A DNA stretch of 64,000 nucleotides. Origin: Micropterus salmoides. Taxonomy: Eukaryota; Chordata; Actinopteri; Centrarchiformes; Centrarchidae. A program made the position numbers and the translations under genes. Each line of letters begins with the position of its first letter. Positions within the stretch are counted from its first letter, which is position 1. Below are positions 14,092 through 25,884 of this stretch, piece after piece. The notes under the pieces were generated by a model. That model made no database searches. It worked only from the letters and a program-made list of their open reading frames with translations, and was not told the origin of the DNA. Location of the stretch: NCBI RefSeq assembly GCF_014851395.1, contig NW_024040485.1:13416899-13480898 (forward strand). Reading direction: 5' to 3'.

Positions 14092-14800
14092 CTGCGATGT
14101 CATCAGGACCTCAAGCTGACCAAGAGAGCTCTGCAGGGGTTGTACTTCCTGCAGCAGCTGAAGGAATTCCACCTGCCAAAAACAGCAATGGTTCACTTCT
14201 ACACCACCATCACTGAGCCCCTCCTCACCTCCTCCTTCACCATCTGGTACGCTGCTGCCATTGCCAAGGAAAAGTTCAGACAGCAGCGCATCATTCACTC
14301 CACTGAGAAGGTGATTGGCTGCAATCTGCCATCCATCTAGGACCTGTATACCTCCAGGACCTTGAAGCGGGCAGGAAAGATTGTGGCCAATCTCTCCCTA
14401 CCTCCCACAAACTGTTTCAGACACTCCCCTCTGGCAGGAGGCTGCGTCCCAACAGGATGAAAACCTCACGCCACAAAAACAGATTTTCCCGACTACAGCT
14501 GGCCTCATCAACAAGGCCTGCGACCTCCACTGACACTGACTCTAATTCCCCCTATAGACACTACATGTTACATTAACGTAAAGCATACACATCTGACCTG
14601 ATGCGTTACATTAGTGCACATTTTTTGGATTACGATTTTGCACATTGCACATATTCTTTATACTTCATACTCTGAATTGCATAAACTGCACTGCCCATTT
14701 ATTATTTATTAAACTTATTTATATTGTACAAATGATTTCTTATTGCTTATGCAATTGTCAATCTTCGATTTTATATTTTTCACTTGGCAGTCAACCTGAA
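14072..14800 (+). mobile_element. 5'-truncated LINE (L2/CR1/Rex1 group), C-terminal end and 3' UTR
   Basis: Translation from about 14119 gives KRALQGLYFLQQLKEFHLPK, then FYTTITEPLLTSSFTIWY and QQRIIHSTEKVIGC, the C-terminal part of the reverse transcriptase ORF in L2/CR1/Rex1-type fish LINEs. An in-frame TAG at about 14338 and later frame breaks show decay. The AT-rich part to about 14800 looks like its 3' UTR; the exact end is uncertain. Confidence 0.75.
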
Positions 14801-14952
14801 TCTGATTGTGAGGAAAACATTTTGTATATGAGGTACCAGTTAAATACTCACTCGCTTCATAAATTCATTTCCCAATGTTCATTATTTGTAAGTATACCAT
14901 GATTTTAAAATGATTGGTATCTACCAGAAAACAATAATACTGTACCTCATAA

Positions 14953-15235
14953 TCAGTGGTGGAATGTAACTAAGTATATTTACTTAAGAACTGTACTTCT
15001 ACACATTTCTGAGGTACTTGTATTTCTACTTTGTATTTCCATTTCATGCTGCATAATAATTCTACTCCACTGAATTTTGGAAGCCAATATTGTACTTTAT
15101 ACTCCACTCTATTCTTTGATAGCTTTAGCTAGTTACTTTGCAGATTCAGATTACAAATACTAAATATAAATCAACTAATCACTTATTATTATGGATTAAG
15201 CTACCCTGCAGTATATGTAAGTGATTTAAATTACC
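14953..15235 (+). repeat. Common fish interspersed repeat (MITE-like)
   Basis: Begins CAGTGGTGGAATGTAACTAA and carries TTTGCAGATTCAGATTA and GATTAAGCTACCCTGCAGTA, a block order I recognise from a repeat abundant in percomorph genomes. No coding content. Confidence 0.65.
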
Positions 15236-16904
15236 TTTTTATGGGTTTCCATAATTCTGCTTAATCTTAAAATGTGTTTCAGGAAAATCATCACTTGTAT
15301 TGCAGTTACGAATACACAAACCCTTTAGGGAAATAGTGAACACTAGGAGTTGTCAGAACCTCTTGGTGGCTGGTGTTTGTCATTCACTCTTCACTGATGA
15401 TGCATGTTCAGATGTGCAAATATCCCTCCAGAGGAAAATGCTGCTTTAGAGGAAAATCAAGAAATGGTTTACCAAAGACCTTTCTGACAAGGACAAAATA
15501 TTATTTTTGGATATCCCAAGACATCCAGTGCTCATATTCAGACTAGAGAAATCATACACTGCAATGACTTTCAAGCTCAGAAAATAGCCTATTCATTTCT
15601 CTCCCTAGGGTTTTTTTTTTGTGGAGATTTTTTTGCCATACTCATATATTGCTTACAATTACATTTGCAGTGTTTTCACTTACATCTGGGAACACCACAT
15701 GACCAAGGCCTTCTGGATAAAGAAAGGATCTTTAATGAAATTGTTTTCGTTTGGCAGGATCACATTATTTCACCTCAAACTAAGTGATGAGGAGCAGCAG
15801 ATGTCTCAAGTCTCTGAAGGTTTGAATGAGAGCTCTGACAGTACTGTGGTACAGCTTCATCTTTTAGTGCCACGGACCAAGAGGCACAATATGGCATCAT
15901 TACAGTTATTACAGTTGAACTGAACCTTGAACTTGGGGAAAAATGTGACTTTGCTAATAAAATGTGTTGAAAGCTGTTTAAAGCTCCTAAGAAGTCTAAA
16001 ACAGATCTGACGCAACACCTCAGAATATTGTGACATGTATGATGCACGCCACAGTCTAAAAAATGCCTTAGAACCAAAACCATTGCATATAAAATTTAAT
16101 CTGAGGCAGCGGGAGTGACATCATCTAAGGCACCCAGAGTGTGACAGTCTAGCATGAACTATTATGATAAAGCTAATGGATGGATCAGCCTCTGGGAAAT
16201 AAAGTGGTTGCAATCAATATATTTCTTCATCCTCAGTGGGTAGATGTAGTGTCTCACATGCCAGCTTACCAGCAGTCTCAAGTAGCATGTTTCTTATGAG
16301 CATTTCTCCAAACAGGTATGTAAGATGTTTTTAATAGTTTTAATGCCTTCCCTGGTTGCCCACTCAGCCTCCTCTCCACTTTACAAAGACAAATTGAGGA
16401 GTCTGTGAAATAACACCAAACTACTGATTGCTATACAATTAGAAAGCTTTGAGTGTAGCCCTCTGAAAATGAAACAAAGCTTCTTTTGCGCTTCCAGCTG
16501 TGTTTGAATAATTTCATGCACAAAAATTGTTTTTCCTTCAGGGAACAGCAATATCTGAAACGTGTTTTTATTTCAGTGCTCTGTTATATTATATGCTTCC
16601 TTGAGGTTGCAGGAAATTAAACCACAACGGCCAGAATGAGCCTGGCTGTTCTTTTAGAGGGGCCAGTTAAATGAACTCTGAAACGAAGCATGCTCACTTT
16701 AGCACTGTTGGGGTGCAGTAAGTAAGTGAAGTCAGATAGGTGCTCTAAAATAGGCCACAGAGTGGGACATGTTGCCTGCAGCTATCCTTTTGTAAATACA
16801 TTTATTTTACCTTGTACCTTTCCATGATTAGTGGAATGCAAAAAAACACATAGCATGACATTTTCAAGAGAAAACTCTGCAGATTAAGCCTCTTAACATT
16901 CTAC
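15236..16904. other. No gene recognised
   Basis: Two overlapping opposite-strand frames of about 100 codons (15621-15923 and 15775-16083) have no domain or splice support. Confidence 0.6.
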
Positions 16905-16990
16905 CAATACCCAGTACCCAAGGACGTGTGCACAGAAGGGCCGGGGATCAAACCATCAACCTGTGATTAGCTCTACCTCTTGAGCCACAA
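16905..16990 (-). repeat. tRNA-derived SINE head fragment
   Basis: The minus strand reads GTGGCTCAAGAGGTAGAGCT (A-box region), then GGTTTGATCCCCGGC (B-box region) and GTCCTTGGG. This matches the family of the longer copy at 37609-37857. Confidence 0.65.
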
Positions 16991-19086
16991 CCACCAATTA
17001 TCTCGTTACTTGTGTCCAACTATAAAACGGTTCCTGTCTGTGCTGTTGTCAGCTGCCTTTTCAGTGTCACATCAATATGACCCACCTCCACCCCATTTAC
17101 ATGTGCTCTTCACTCTGTCATCCCCACTAGTGTGTAAAGACTCCAGGGGGATAGTCCCTTTCTGACATCTATTGAACTTTTTCTGATGAGCACACTCGAT
17201 CAAATACATTCATCTAATTACTCTTTCAGCCGGTCTTAGTCGTGATCTCTTTCCACTGCTCTGGTGCAGAATTTGTGAGATAAGAGATCAACACTATAAA
17301 ACCACTGCCTACTGACCAATCAGTTCACTTGGAAAATGGCACCACCATTCGATCCTGCAGTTTTATAGGCTACTTTTATGTATGCTGTGGGTGATGTAGC
17401 AGCCCGTCCTTACTAAAAAAAACAGCTGTATAGGTCAATTATTATATGGCTTATTCTAGGCCGTTTACAGTGGGACTCAGGTCACTGTACACCTGTCACT
17501 GGACTGATACAGGAGATGCATTCACACAGTGGGCGATTTTTTGTCTTCTTGCATTTGGCAGCTGCAACTATGTTTAGCCTGGATTATGTGTTGAACTTCT
17601 TCATATTTTTGTAATATTATAGTTTGCTCTTTGTTTGCCGCTCTGCTGCCATCAGACCATGGTTGAGATTAGTCATCTGCTGCAAACAACACCGCTTTTA
17701 TGTTGGCCTGTAATGGGAAACCTTGGGCTGACTTGCCGGGTTGATAACAAGCGTCATGTGACCACTTAGCCTGATCACAATTGTTGGGGTTAGTGAAGCC
17801 AGATAATGAAAAGATAGCCTGGGTATGTTGAACTTGCTTTTGGCCTTCATTTGATTCAGTGCTAATATACAAAACATTGCTTTATGGACAAAAGATGTAA
17901 CACAAGAACACAGAATAAGATTTCATGTCATGTTTCAAACACCATATTTTACTGTCTGCCTTAAAACACCATTTTGAATTATTTAGCTTAACACAAATTT
18001 GTGTTTTCAGAACAGATGTGAAGGTGTGAGTATGTGCAGAATGTTCCTCTATACTGCTGCTGTTGTCTGAGACCGGAGCCTGATTGCAAACAACAATCTG
18101 TGTTGTCTGCACTAACAAATCTGATGGCAGCGTTGTAGCGAGGGGATTTATTCCAAAAAAAAAAAACAGTGACAGACAAAATAAATGTATTCAGGTAAAC
18201 CCATTCTTGTGAGATGTGCTGTATACTCTCTGTATTACTAAAAGAGAAAAAAAGTACACACTCTGAGGCTTTAGATAAACAAAGACTGCAGCTGACAAGT
18301 CTTTTCTCATCTTCACCATAATAACTCACACTTCAGAGTCCCAAGAGTCCCAGTAATAACACAAACTACTAAAAGTCATTTCAGATCATCCACTTGAGCT
18401 CCAAGTTGCAAAAACGACCACTTGGATTATTCTCAGGGTGAACAAAGAACATGCAAATACACTCACACAGACTCAAGAGGTCTTGCATGCACATAAATAG
18501 ACATGAACAAACAGCACAAACAAATCAACTGGGATAAAAAGTCAAAGCTTGAGCTAAACTTTGGAGTTTATTTGTTGGGGTGTAAGGAGGAGGAGGAAGC
18601 AGGAGAATATACAGTCTCCATCTACAGAATTGGACTGGTCTCAATGTCAACTTGCTCTTTATGCCTACATACACATTTTCCTTCTTGGTTTTCATTCCCT
18701 TTAATATATTTTTTCCCCTGTTTTTATGTTCTTACTCTGAACAAACTGAACAACCTCAGGCTAGTGTCTCTTCAACACAATTTTAGTTTCTAGGGATTGT
18801 GACTGTGTGGTCTCCTTTAAAAAACAACAACCTTTTTTGCGCAAACCCTCACACACTCACACACACACATTCATACTTACCACACAAATAAACAGTGCAG
18901 TACATACTGTATAGTGCTACTCAAGTATGCAATTTATTCACATTTCTCATTTCAAAAGGAATTCATCAGCATTAAAAGTTGTGTTCTTATTCACTGTGTG
19001 ACCAGTTGAGAATTCAGTGTGAAACAAAAGCTTATTGGACTTAATATTATTTAATATTTGTAGCCCACAGAAAACAATCCAGCAAT
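16991..19086. other. No gene recognised
   Basis: AT-rich; a short CA-rich run at about 18846-18872. A 113-codon minus-strand frame (17988-18329) shows no protein signal. Confidence 0.6.
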
Positions 19087-19595
19087 GTGTACTATGATGC
19101 GCAAATATTTCACTATCTACAAATATGTATTTTTACATTTGTGATGTGTAAAATCATATCCACAAAACTACGGAGTGGCTTTTACACAAAAAAACGTTTT
19201 TGTGCATTTGCAGATTGCTTTCTGTCAATTTGTGGGTCATGTTACATTTGTAACAACATTTATGCATTTGTGGAATTTTTTCCAATGTGTACTGCAGAGA
19301 TCTGTAAAAAAATATATACAGATATCTTACTACCTAAAACATGTATTTTTACATTTGTGTAAAATCATATTCATAAAAATACAGTGCAATTTGCAAACAT
19401 GTACAATTTACTCTGTACACACATATTTAAATTTTTAACATACAAAGTGTTATTTACGCATTTGTGGATTTATTTTTACACAGAAAACAGTTTTTGCACT
19501 TTTGTGGATCATTTCCTGTCAATTTGCAGGTTTTTGTTTAGGAAATTTGTGGAATTTCGTCCATTCTGTACCACAGAGATCTGCAAGTCGCATGA
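19087..19595 (+). repeat. Two diverged direct repeats of about 250-280 bp
   Basis: Both units carry, in order, ATGTATTTTTACATTTGTG / TTTTTACACAGAAAA, a TTTTTG(T/C)(G/A) segment, GTCAATTTG(T/C)(G/A)GG, TTTGTGGAATTT and (T/C)TGTAC(T/C)(G/A)CAGAGATCTG. The second unit ends where the candidate exon block begins. Confidence 0.6.
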
Positions 19596-19599
19596 CGCT

Positions 19600-20055
19600 G
19601 AGTCGCGATAGCCTATCAGTGTTGAGATTGTCCATACATCACCGACGGCTTCAGAGCGATGTGTGGAGAGGGCCAGGCAGAGCGGGGGATTGAAAATCTG
19701 CTGGCTGGCTGAGAGCTGCTAAACTTGGGGGAGAGGAGCAGGGAACAGCGCTGCAACCATTGGACAAATAAACACCCGTAGTCATTCGGATTTGGCTCTG
19801 ACAACTATGCCGTTTACTCACGGGAGGAGCTCGGAATAAACTGCTTTTTTAAAATTAGCTTTTTACTTTAGTTTTTGGGATTTCAACATTGATTTATCTT
19901 CACTGGAGCTTCTCAGCAGCTAGCGTCCGTACACATCCGGTTCCAGTGTTGTTGTTAGTGTCGTTAGCTCTGTCGGACTACGACTTCATATTTATAAAAA
20001 ACGGACAAAACTGGACATTACTTGGAGAAAAGAAAGCGAGGAGGTTGAATTACCT
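19600..20055 (+). promoter_or_regulatory. Candidate distal promoter and untranslated exon
   Basis: A relatively GC/CpG-rich block with a CCAAT-like accattgg near 19757, ending in a strong donor (CTG|GTGAGT at 20056). Its ATG at 19808 gives only a 10-residue frame, so any exon here would be 5' UTR. It could be a distal first exon of crhr2, joining 5.7 kb downstream to an acceptor ahead of the ATG (for example the ctgcag ending at 25571), or belong to a non-coding transcript. There is no direct proof. Confidence 0.3.
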
Positions 20056-20341
20056 GGTGAGTTCAGAAAACATTTGTCTGTAACTTTATTCCAGCTATTA
20101 CTGTACTTTACTGTGACCAAGTTAGCATAGCATAGCCCTGATCGATCCAAACTCCATTCAGAAAACATTTTAGAAGTTGTTGTCCTGCTGTCTTGCTGAC
20201 AGACCTGACAAAGCATGAATTCATATGTTTAACAAATCTGCATCTTGTTGTAGTTATTTCAGCATCAGTTTAATCCATTTATTGCTATTTAATCACAGCA
20301 AAATGTTTACTTTGGGTTAATACAGTTGTAGTAATGGCTAG

Positions 20342-20470
20342 TTGTGTTTATTACGTTATATTCTTGCGTTGTGTGTGAACACTTGCAGCGAATGTAGTCA
20401 TGCGAGGAAAGCGTCGCGAGGCGAAAATTTGCGGTTGGTCTGAATACCGCATAAGAATATCTACTGCAGT
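20342..20470. repeat. Small inverted-repeat element
   Basis: The left end (atattcttgcg..tgtgaac) and the reverse complement of the right end (atattcttatgcgg..cagac) resemble each other. The CpG-rich centre holds gcgtcgcgaggcg. Looks like a MITE of about 130 bp; family not known to me. Confidence 0.35.
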
Positions 20471-21113
20471 ACCCAGCCTTATCTGCTATACTTGACAATT
20501 AAAAACTGCTTTTTTTGTGTGGGAGTATATTGAAGAGACACACGATAAAGAAATTTGTTACAAATGTAATAAACTGGATAAAGCCATCAAGTTCTTAAAA
20601 TAACTCCAGCACAGAGAAAGAAACACAAAAACAAAAATCACAACAGTTTGGAAGGTTATTAAAACATTTCCAGCCGACAAGAGCTGAAGATGAGCTGGCA
20701 GCACACATCTGTGTCGCCTGAGCGTGAAGAGGAACAGGATTTTAACGAGCTTTATTACCTGCTGTAATCAACTGTTCCGCTTGTTTTGGAGAGGAGGAGA
20801 CCGACTTCGGCTCTGTGTAAAAACTTCCTGACTGATGAAAACTTTAAGTATTTAGCTTAACTCCATCAGCTGTTTGCTGTAAACACACCGCTGGATGCTG
20901 GCTGCTGTTTCCGAGCGATACATTTAATGCAGCTGTACGATCTCAAGCGACATCGGCGAGACATGTGTGCTATCTTACTGTTGGCTGTGATTTATTGGTT
21001 TGGAAACAACGGTGGAAAAGAGAGGAGCAGTCTTAGAAAAACAGCTAACATGCTCGCCAGTAGCCTCTAGTCGCCCATTCAGAAATTCACTGCAAGTCAA
21101 GCCCCACCCCCCC

Positions 21114-21181
21114 AAAGTAACGTTACTTTCAGAAAGTACTACCCCCCGAGCAGGGACTTTTTGGGGACCCTGCTCGGGGGG
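21114..21181. repeat. Two adjacent palindromes
   Basis: Perfect 16-bp palindrome aaagtaacgttacttt (21114-21129), followed by an inverted repeat with 14-bp perfect arms (21142-21155 ccccccgagcaggg and 21168-21181) and a 12-bp loop. Confidence 0.85.
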
Positions 21182-23247
21182 GCCCTACAACTAAATTCAG
21201 ACCCAGCTATATATAGTCACTGCCACTCAGTTCAGACAGGTCAAAGCCGCCCCTGCATAGGGCATGTGCTCAACATGCCGTTCTAGTGTTTTGTGGCACA
21301 ATGACTCAGAGGAGTAGGTCATGGCTGGCAGCAGCAGAGCATAAACAGACTGGACTCAACTGCTCACATCCTCAGCCAAATGAACTGGCAGTCAAATGGC
21401 AATGAGGAGGGCTTATCACTTGTGCAACTTGAGCAGTACTCAGTACGTGACTGCTGAACCGCACTGTGAAACGGCTTTAATCTTTGATTAAGTCACCTTG
21501 AGGCCTGTACCACTGTGCACGACGAAATTTATTCACGTTCTCATCCCCGGATCGTCAAATACTGACGCTGCTTTACACAAACCTCGGGTTCGCAGCTGTC
21601 TTTTCACTAAGTACAGTAAGTAGCTCATACTAAACCTTGCAAAGTCTCTCAGGCTGACTCCTGAGATCATTTTGTCCTTCTATACTGTAGGGAGTCATGT
21701 TAAAGCTTAATCAAACCCAGCCAGTGTGCTATAGAATGTACGGCTGGCATTTTATATTTTACACAAAAAATCACTATTTAGCCCAAGTTATTGTTTTGTT
21801 GTGTGTCATTTAGCCTTGCTCTGAACCATGTAGGTTCCTCAGAGGCTCCAAGGTGCACTATGTGTCCCCCCTCCCTTTTCATCTCTGCAGTGAGTTTCTC
21901 CATGCCGTGTGATTGCTCTGAGCGACACCTTCATGATCCTTCAACACAAAGTCGGCCTGCAGATGCTCGTTCTTTGGAGTTTAGCTCTGCAAAAAGGCTC
22001 ACTTGCAGAAGTTATGTTCATTTGAATTAGGTCAGCTACACTCAAAGGGTAAAGGATTTAATTCAACATGCCAGTGGCAACAAAACTGAGAGAAAACAAC
22101 AGGAATGTCCCATTACTTTCAAATGTTTCTTTCAGTTAGTAACCATATTAACGTCCTCAAAAAGCACATGTGAAAACCAATAATACTCGCAAGTTGCATC
22201 TTTGCACTACGGTCCACTGTAAGTGTGATTAGTCATCCCCAGCCAGATGAAACTAGCTTCTTATCTGCAGCGAATGCTTATATTAGCAAATAAAACCCAG
22301 AGTCATCAAGCACCCTAAGGCTCAGAATTGCCAGAGAAATCCCACATAAGATCCACATCCTTTCATAAATCAGCACACAATCCGTAGTTGAGTTGAGATA
22401 AGTGGGATTAGATTTTGGATTATGCCTTTGGGTCTCGGGATACCCAGCCTCCCAGATCTGAGGGTCACAGGTGCACGCTTTGGTTCCATGCATCCCTGAT
22501 AAAATGTCCGTCTTTTAAGCTCATAGTTAATGCTCTACTGTTCAAACAAACAGCACAGTTACCGAAAGCATGAAAATGTTATGTCGTGTAGGCAGAATAG
22601 AAAGATACAGCGATACAAATCTTGGTTGGGTTGCAATCCTACACATTTTTGACAAACAAGGAGATGCTCATTATTGTAATTTACAATTCCCTTCCCTCTA
22701 GCAATAATAAGCCCCGAAGAGTACAATTTGGAGCTCATATCCAGTTTATATGATAATTATGCAAAAAGGATGGATTAATCAGTACAAGACTCTGTTTATG
22801 CCCAATTTAAGTTGAAGCAGTGTGTATGGGGGTTGGGGGGGGGTCAAACTTTTGTGACAGAGCAGGGAGGAGAACTTTTTTTCATCATATACCAATATTT
22901 TATGTCCAACCCATTCTCCTGGAAACGGTGACAAACTTTCATGTACGGTACATGAGTTGCTGGGAAGCGCTGGACTTTGACACCGGAAGCCAGGGTTTGC
23001 TCCTAGACCTATTTATTTCAGGCTTCTTTTGTGAGATTTATTGTATAAAAAATCTAATAGTTACATCGACAAGATAGCTTTAATGTGCACCATGGATCAT
23101 TAAGGTCCTATCTTTTTCAATCCATTCTCATCAATATCAGTTGTCTGGTTCTTGTATACTAATTTGGTGGATGTCATAACTGTCCATTTAGCAGCTTTAC
23201 ATTCAAAGTAAGAGAGTGTTTGTATTATCACCATTTTGTTGTTTAGC
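21182..23247. other. No gene recognised
   Basis: Intergenic or upstream intronic DNA; a G-run at about 22828-22842. No coding signal. Confidence 0.55.
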
Positions 23248-23294
23248 AGAAGAAGAAGAAGAAGAAGGAAGAAGAAGAAGAAGAAGAAGAAGAG
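23248..23294 (+). repeat. (GAA)n microsatellite
   Basis: Interrupted AGA/GAA triplet tract of about 47 bp, purine-only on this strand. Confidence 0.95.
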
Positions 23295-23392
23295 GGTGTG
23301 AATAACACTGGAGAGGACCTTGCTTTTTTATGAAATGAAATGTAACATTCAGCCCCTCCCCACCTCAATCATCTTCGCACTGTCCCTACATT

Positions 23393-23590
23393 TACATTTA
23401 CATTTATCTGATGCTTTTATCCAAAGCGACTTACAATTGCTATCCATGTCAGAGGTCGCACGCCTCTGGAGCAACTAGGGGTTAAGTGTCTTGCTCAGGG
23501 ACACAATGGTAGATGTCTCACAGTGGGAATCTAACCCAGGTCTCCCACACCAAAGGCAGGCATCTTATCTATGCGCCATCACCACCCCTA
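23393..23590 (-). repeat. tRNA-derived SINE with a conserved core/tail
   Basis: The minus strand starts with a tRNA-like head (GGTGATGGCGCATAGATAAG; B-box-like GGGTTAGATTCCC). It continues to CTGAGCAAGACACTTAACCC and ends CGCTTTGGATAAAAGCATC followed by repeated ATGTAA. The tail is widespread in fish SINEs. Related copy at 40762-40920. Confidence 0.8.
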
Positions 23591-25540
23591 ACACAGCAAC
23601 AGGCTATAATATTACATAAACTAATTTCAGATTTTGTAATGCTTATGTGATAAAGCGTAAAGCACTCTATTTGATCTGTGAAGTTACGGAGAGGCATTCA
23701 ACCCCAGGCTTTATGTTCATCACCATCTTTATGGTAACGATTATTAGAATGTTTGTGTCTTCAGCTTAAGAATGAGAACCCACAAGTGTTCTGCTTCATT
23801 TCACATGTTACACAAGGAGCATCGTGTGGTGACATATAACATAATAAAACAATATAAGACTATTCTTTTAACATTGGGATATGCTTTTTCCATCAGAAAA
23901 AAAACCCCAGTCATGATAAAAACACCCCTTTCTCCTCCCAAGATTGTTCATCACGCGGTCAAGTCAGCATTCATTCTGCACTGTGTGTAACAAATCTATG
24001 AGTACGTGATCTGAAAGCACAGGGTGGTGAAATGAGATGGTGCTGCAAGCTCAGAGGGAGCTCAGAGAGAAAGCCTCACGCTAGTGAAAAGGTCTCATCT
24101 CAAATTGAACTGGTAAACAGCCATGTCTAATCTTGGCACCTTTCACTGGACAGGTTTCAAGTCTTAAAGCCATATTTTTGAATATATTATGTACTGGTAC
24201 ATTTACAATTTTTTAATGACAAATTTGGTTAATGACAAGTTCAAACAGCAAATGAATGTGTTGACTTCTACTGTACTGTGAAAGGTTTATGTTTTCACGA
24301 GACATACTGAAACTCTTAAACCAATCTCTATACCCAACTACAGTAAATCCACTCTCAAGTGAACACAGCATTTCATTGTTAGAGAGGAGAGTCACTCAAC
24401 CTTATTGTAATTTGCAGTTTTTTGGAAAATGTCAAGTGTTGGGAGTACTGAACTACATGCTAATTTTCATTGTGGTCATAATTATTTTCACATTTTAAAA
24501 TCACAAATAGGCCTATTTTGTTAAGGGTAAAGATATCTATTTTAAGAACTCTCATTCTTTCTAATGCTATTGTCACTGAAGTGTAAAATCAGGCTCTGCT
24601 TCTGAATAAGAATAGAGGACTGAGTCTAAGTCATAAAACTTTTCAATACAACTTGTAAATATATTTTCTCCGTCATCAAATAAGACTGACCTTACTGAAA
24701 AATAACAACAGTGTCTGACATTTGTTAAAATGCTTAAAATTACTTTTATTTACATTTTCAGGACAACTGACCTTTTGTGGCTGTGGAAATAACAGAAAGA
24801 AAGGTGGAAATAGCATGATGTTGTTGTTATGTCACAAAACCACTTAGGGAGGATGTTGAAGTGGATGTTTGGGTGTATAAAGTGTCTGTCTTTGACACTA
24901 TGTGGTGGGATATGAACTCTCAACCATGATGGGTGAATGTGCTACACCTCCTGCCAGTACCCCTGGAATTCACACTCCTATTTCCTGCTTTGCTTTGCTT
25001 TACTTCCTGTGTTGGCACTGAACTCACAGGCATCAATCCTGAGTTACAGATTTGTCCAATATGGGTGTATTTGTCCAATATGCGTTGCTAGGAATACTTG
25101 CCAGGTGTGTTCATAAACATTACCTGGAAATTAGGTAAATTCACTAATAGGACAGACACATACAGTAAGTTAACTCTGTTAACTAGAAGTTCTAAATCAA
25201 AGGCAAATGGACTGGAGGTTAGCGACCCATTTAAACTTTCAGTTTGGTGATAAGTGAAAGATAAAACCCGACAATCACATTTATTGCATTTAGTGGCCTG
25301 TATTGTTCCGCTTTTGGTACTTTGCAGCTGATTAACTGCTTAATATCTTGAGTACACATTCAGGCAACATCCACATGCATCAACATGTAGGCCTATGTAC
25401 ATGTTTATTCTATAGGCGCTGCATGTCACACGTTACTTTCATCTGAATACAGCGACTTTCCCCCATATAACTAAACAGGACAGGTGGGTGGCTGGTGTGA
25501 AATGTCCGATTGACAAAGCTTATAATGTGGTCAATTTGAT
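23591..25540. other. Upstream flank of crhr2, no gene recognised
   Basis: Around 24905-24960 the minus strand faintly resembles a tRNA-derived SINE head (GGTTGAGAGTTCATATCCC), too degraded to call. Nothing else. Confidence 0.5.
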
Positions 25541-25763
25541 GTGTCGGCTGTCTTTCACCGGGTTGCTGCAGCACGTGGATGAATGTGCGGATACGCGGCT
25601 CTGATTGGCCAGGCACGCGGATCCCAGCAGGAGCGCTGCGCTCTGTACTTGTCATTACTGTTGCTCCGAATCACAAGCCCGTGAACACCGCTGGGCTCGG
25701 TGTGGCCGTCCCTTTTCGGACGTGGAAATTAATCTGTCATTATTTAAAGCGACGGCTCGCACC
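25541..25763 (+). promoter_or_regulatory. Proximal promoter / 5' leader of crhr2
   Basis: This stretch is more GC- and CpG-rich than its surroundings. It holds an inverted CCAAT box (attgg, 25604-25608), CpG-bearing motifs (gatacgcgg, cacgcgg) and an AT-rich tatttaaag at 25741-25749, too near the ATG to be a usual TATA box. No transcription start can be fixed from sequence. An upstream ATG at 25579 opens a 77-codon frame that runs past the crhr2 ATG in another frame. Confidence 0.5.
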
Positions 25764-25884
25764 ATGGATGCTACCATTTATCAGATCATATTTGGGGAGC
25801 TCGGGGACTTAAACTGTAGTTTAATAGATGCTTTCCAAGACACTTTTTTGGAAAACGCTTCATTGTCATTGCTGAGCTTTGATG
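25764..25884 (+). CDS. crhr2: crhr2 coding exon 1
   Basis: Encodes residues 1-40 plus one base of codon 41, with donor GTAAGA at 25885. The ATG has a strong context (caccATGg) and is the first in-frame ATG: reading upstream, the frame meets a TGA at 25602-25604 with no other ATG between. It contains C18 and sequons N17 and N31. The start is weakly hydrophobic, as expected for the alpha-type pseudo-signal peptide. This least conserved exon is placed by frame, splice site and position. Confidence 0.88.

Noticed and set aside
19889..20083. Open frame with a signal-peptide-like stretch (PVPVLLLVSLALSDY) in the candidate distal exon
   Set aside because: It begins at TTG with no in-frame ATG, and at the donor (20055) it is in phase 2, while crhr2 exon 2 needs phase 1. 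It cannot encode a beta-type N terminus as it stands.
24905..24960. tRNA-like SINE head on the minus strand
   Set aside because: Only a B-box-like phrase is recognisable; too degraded to annotate.
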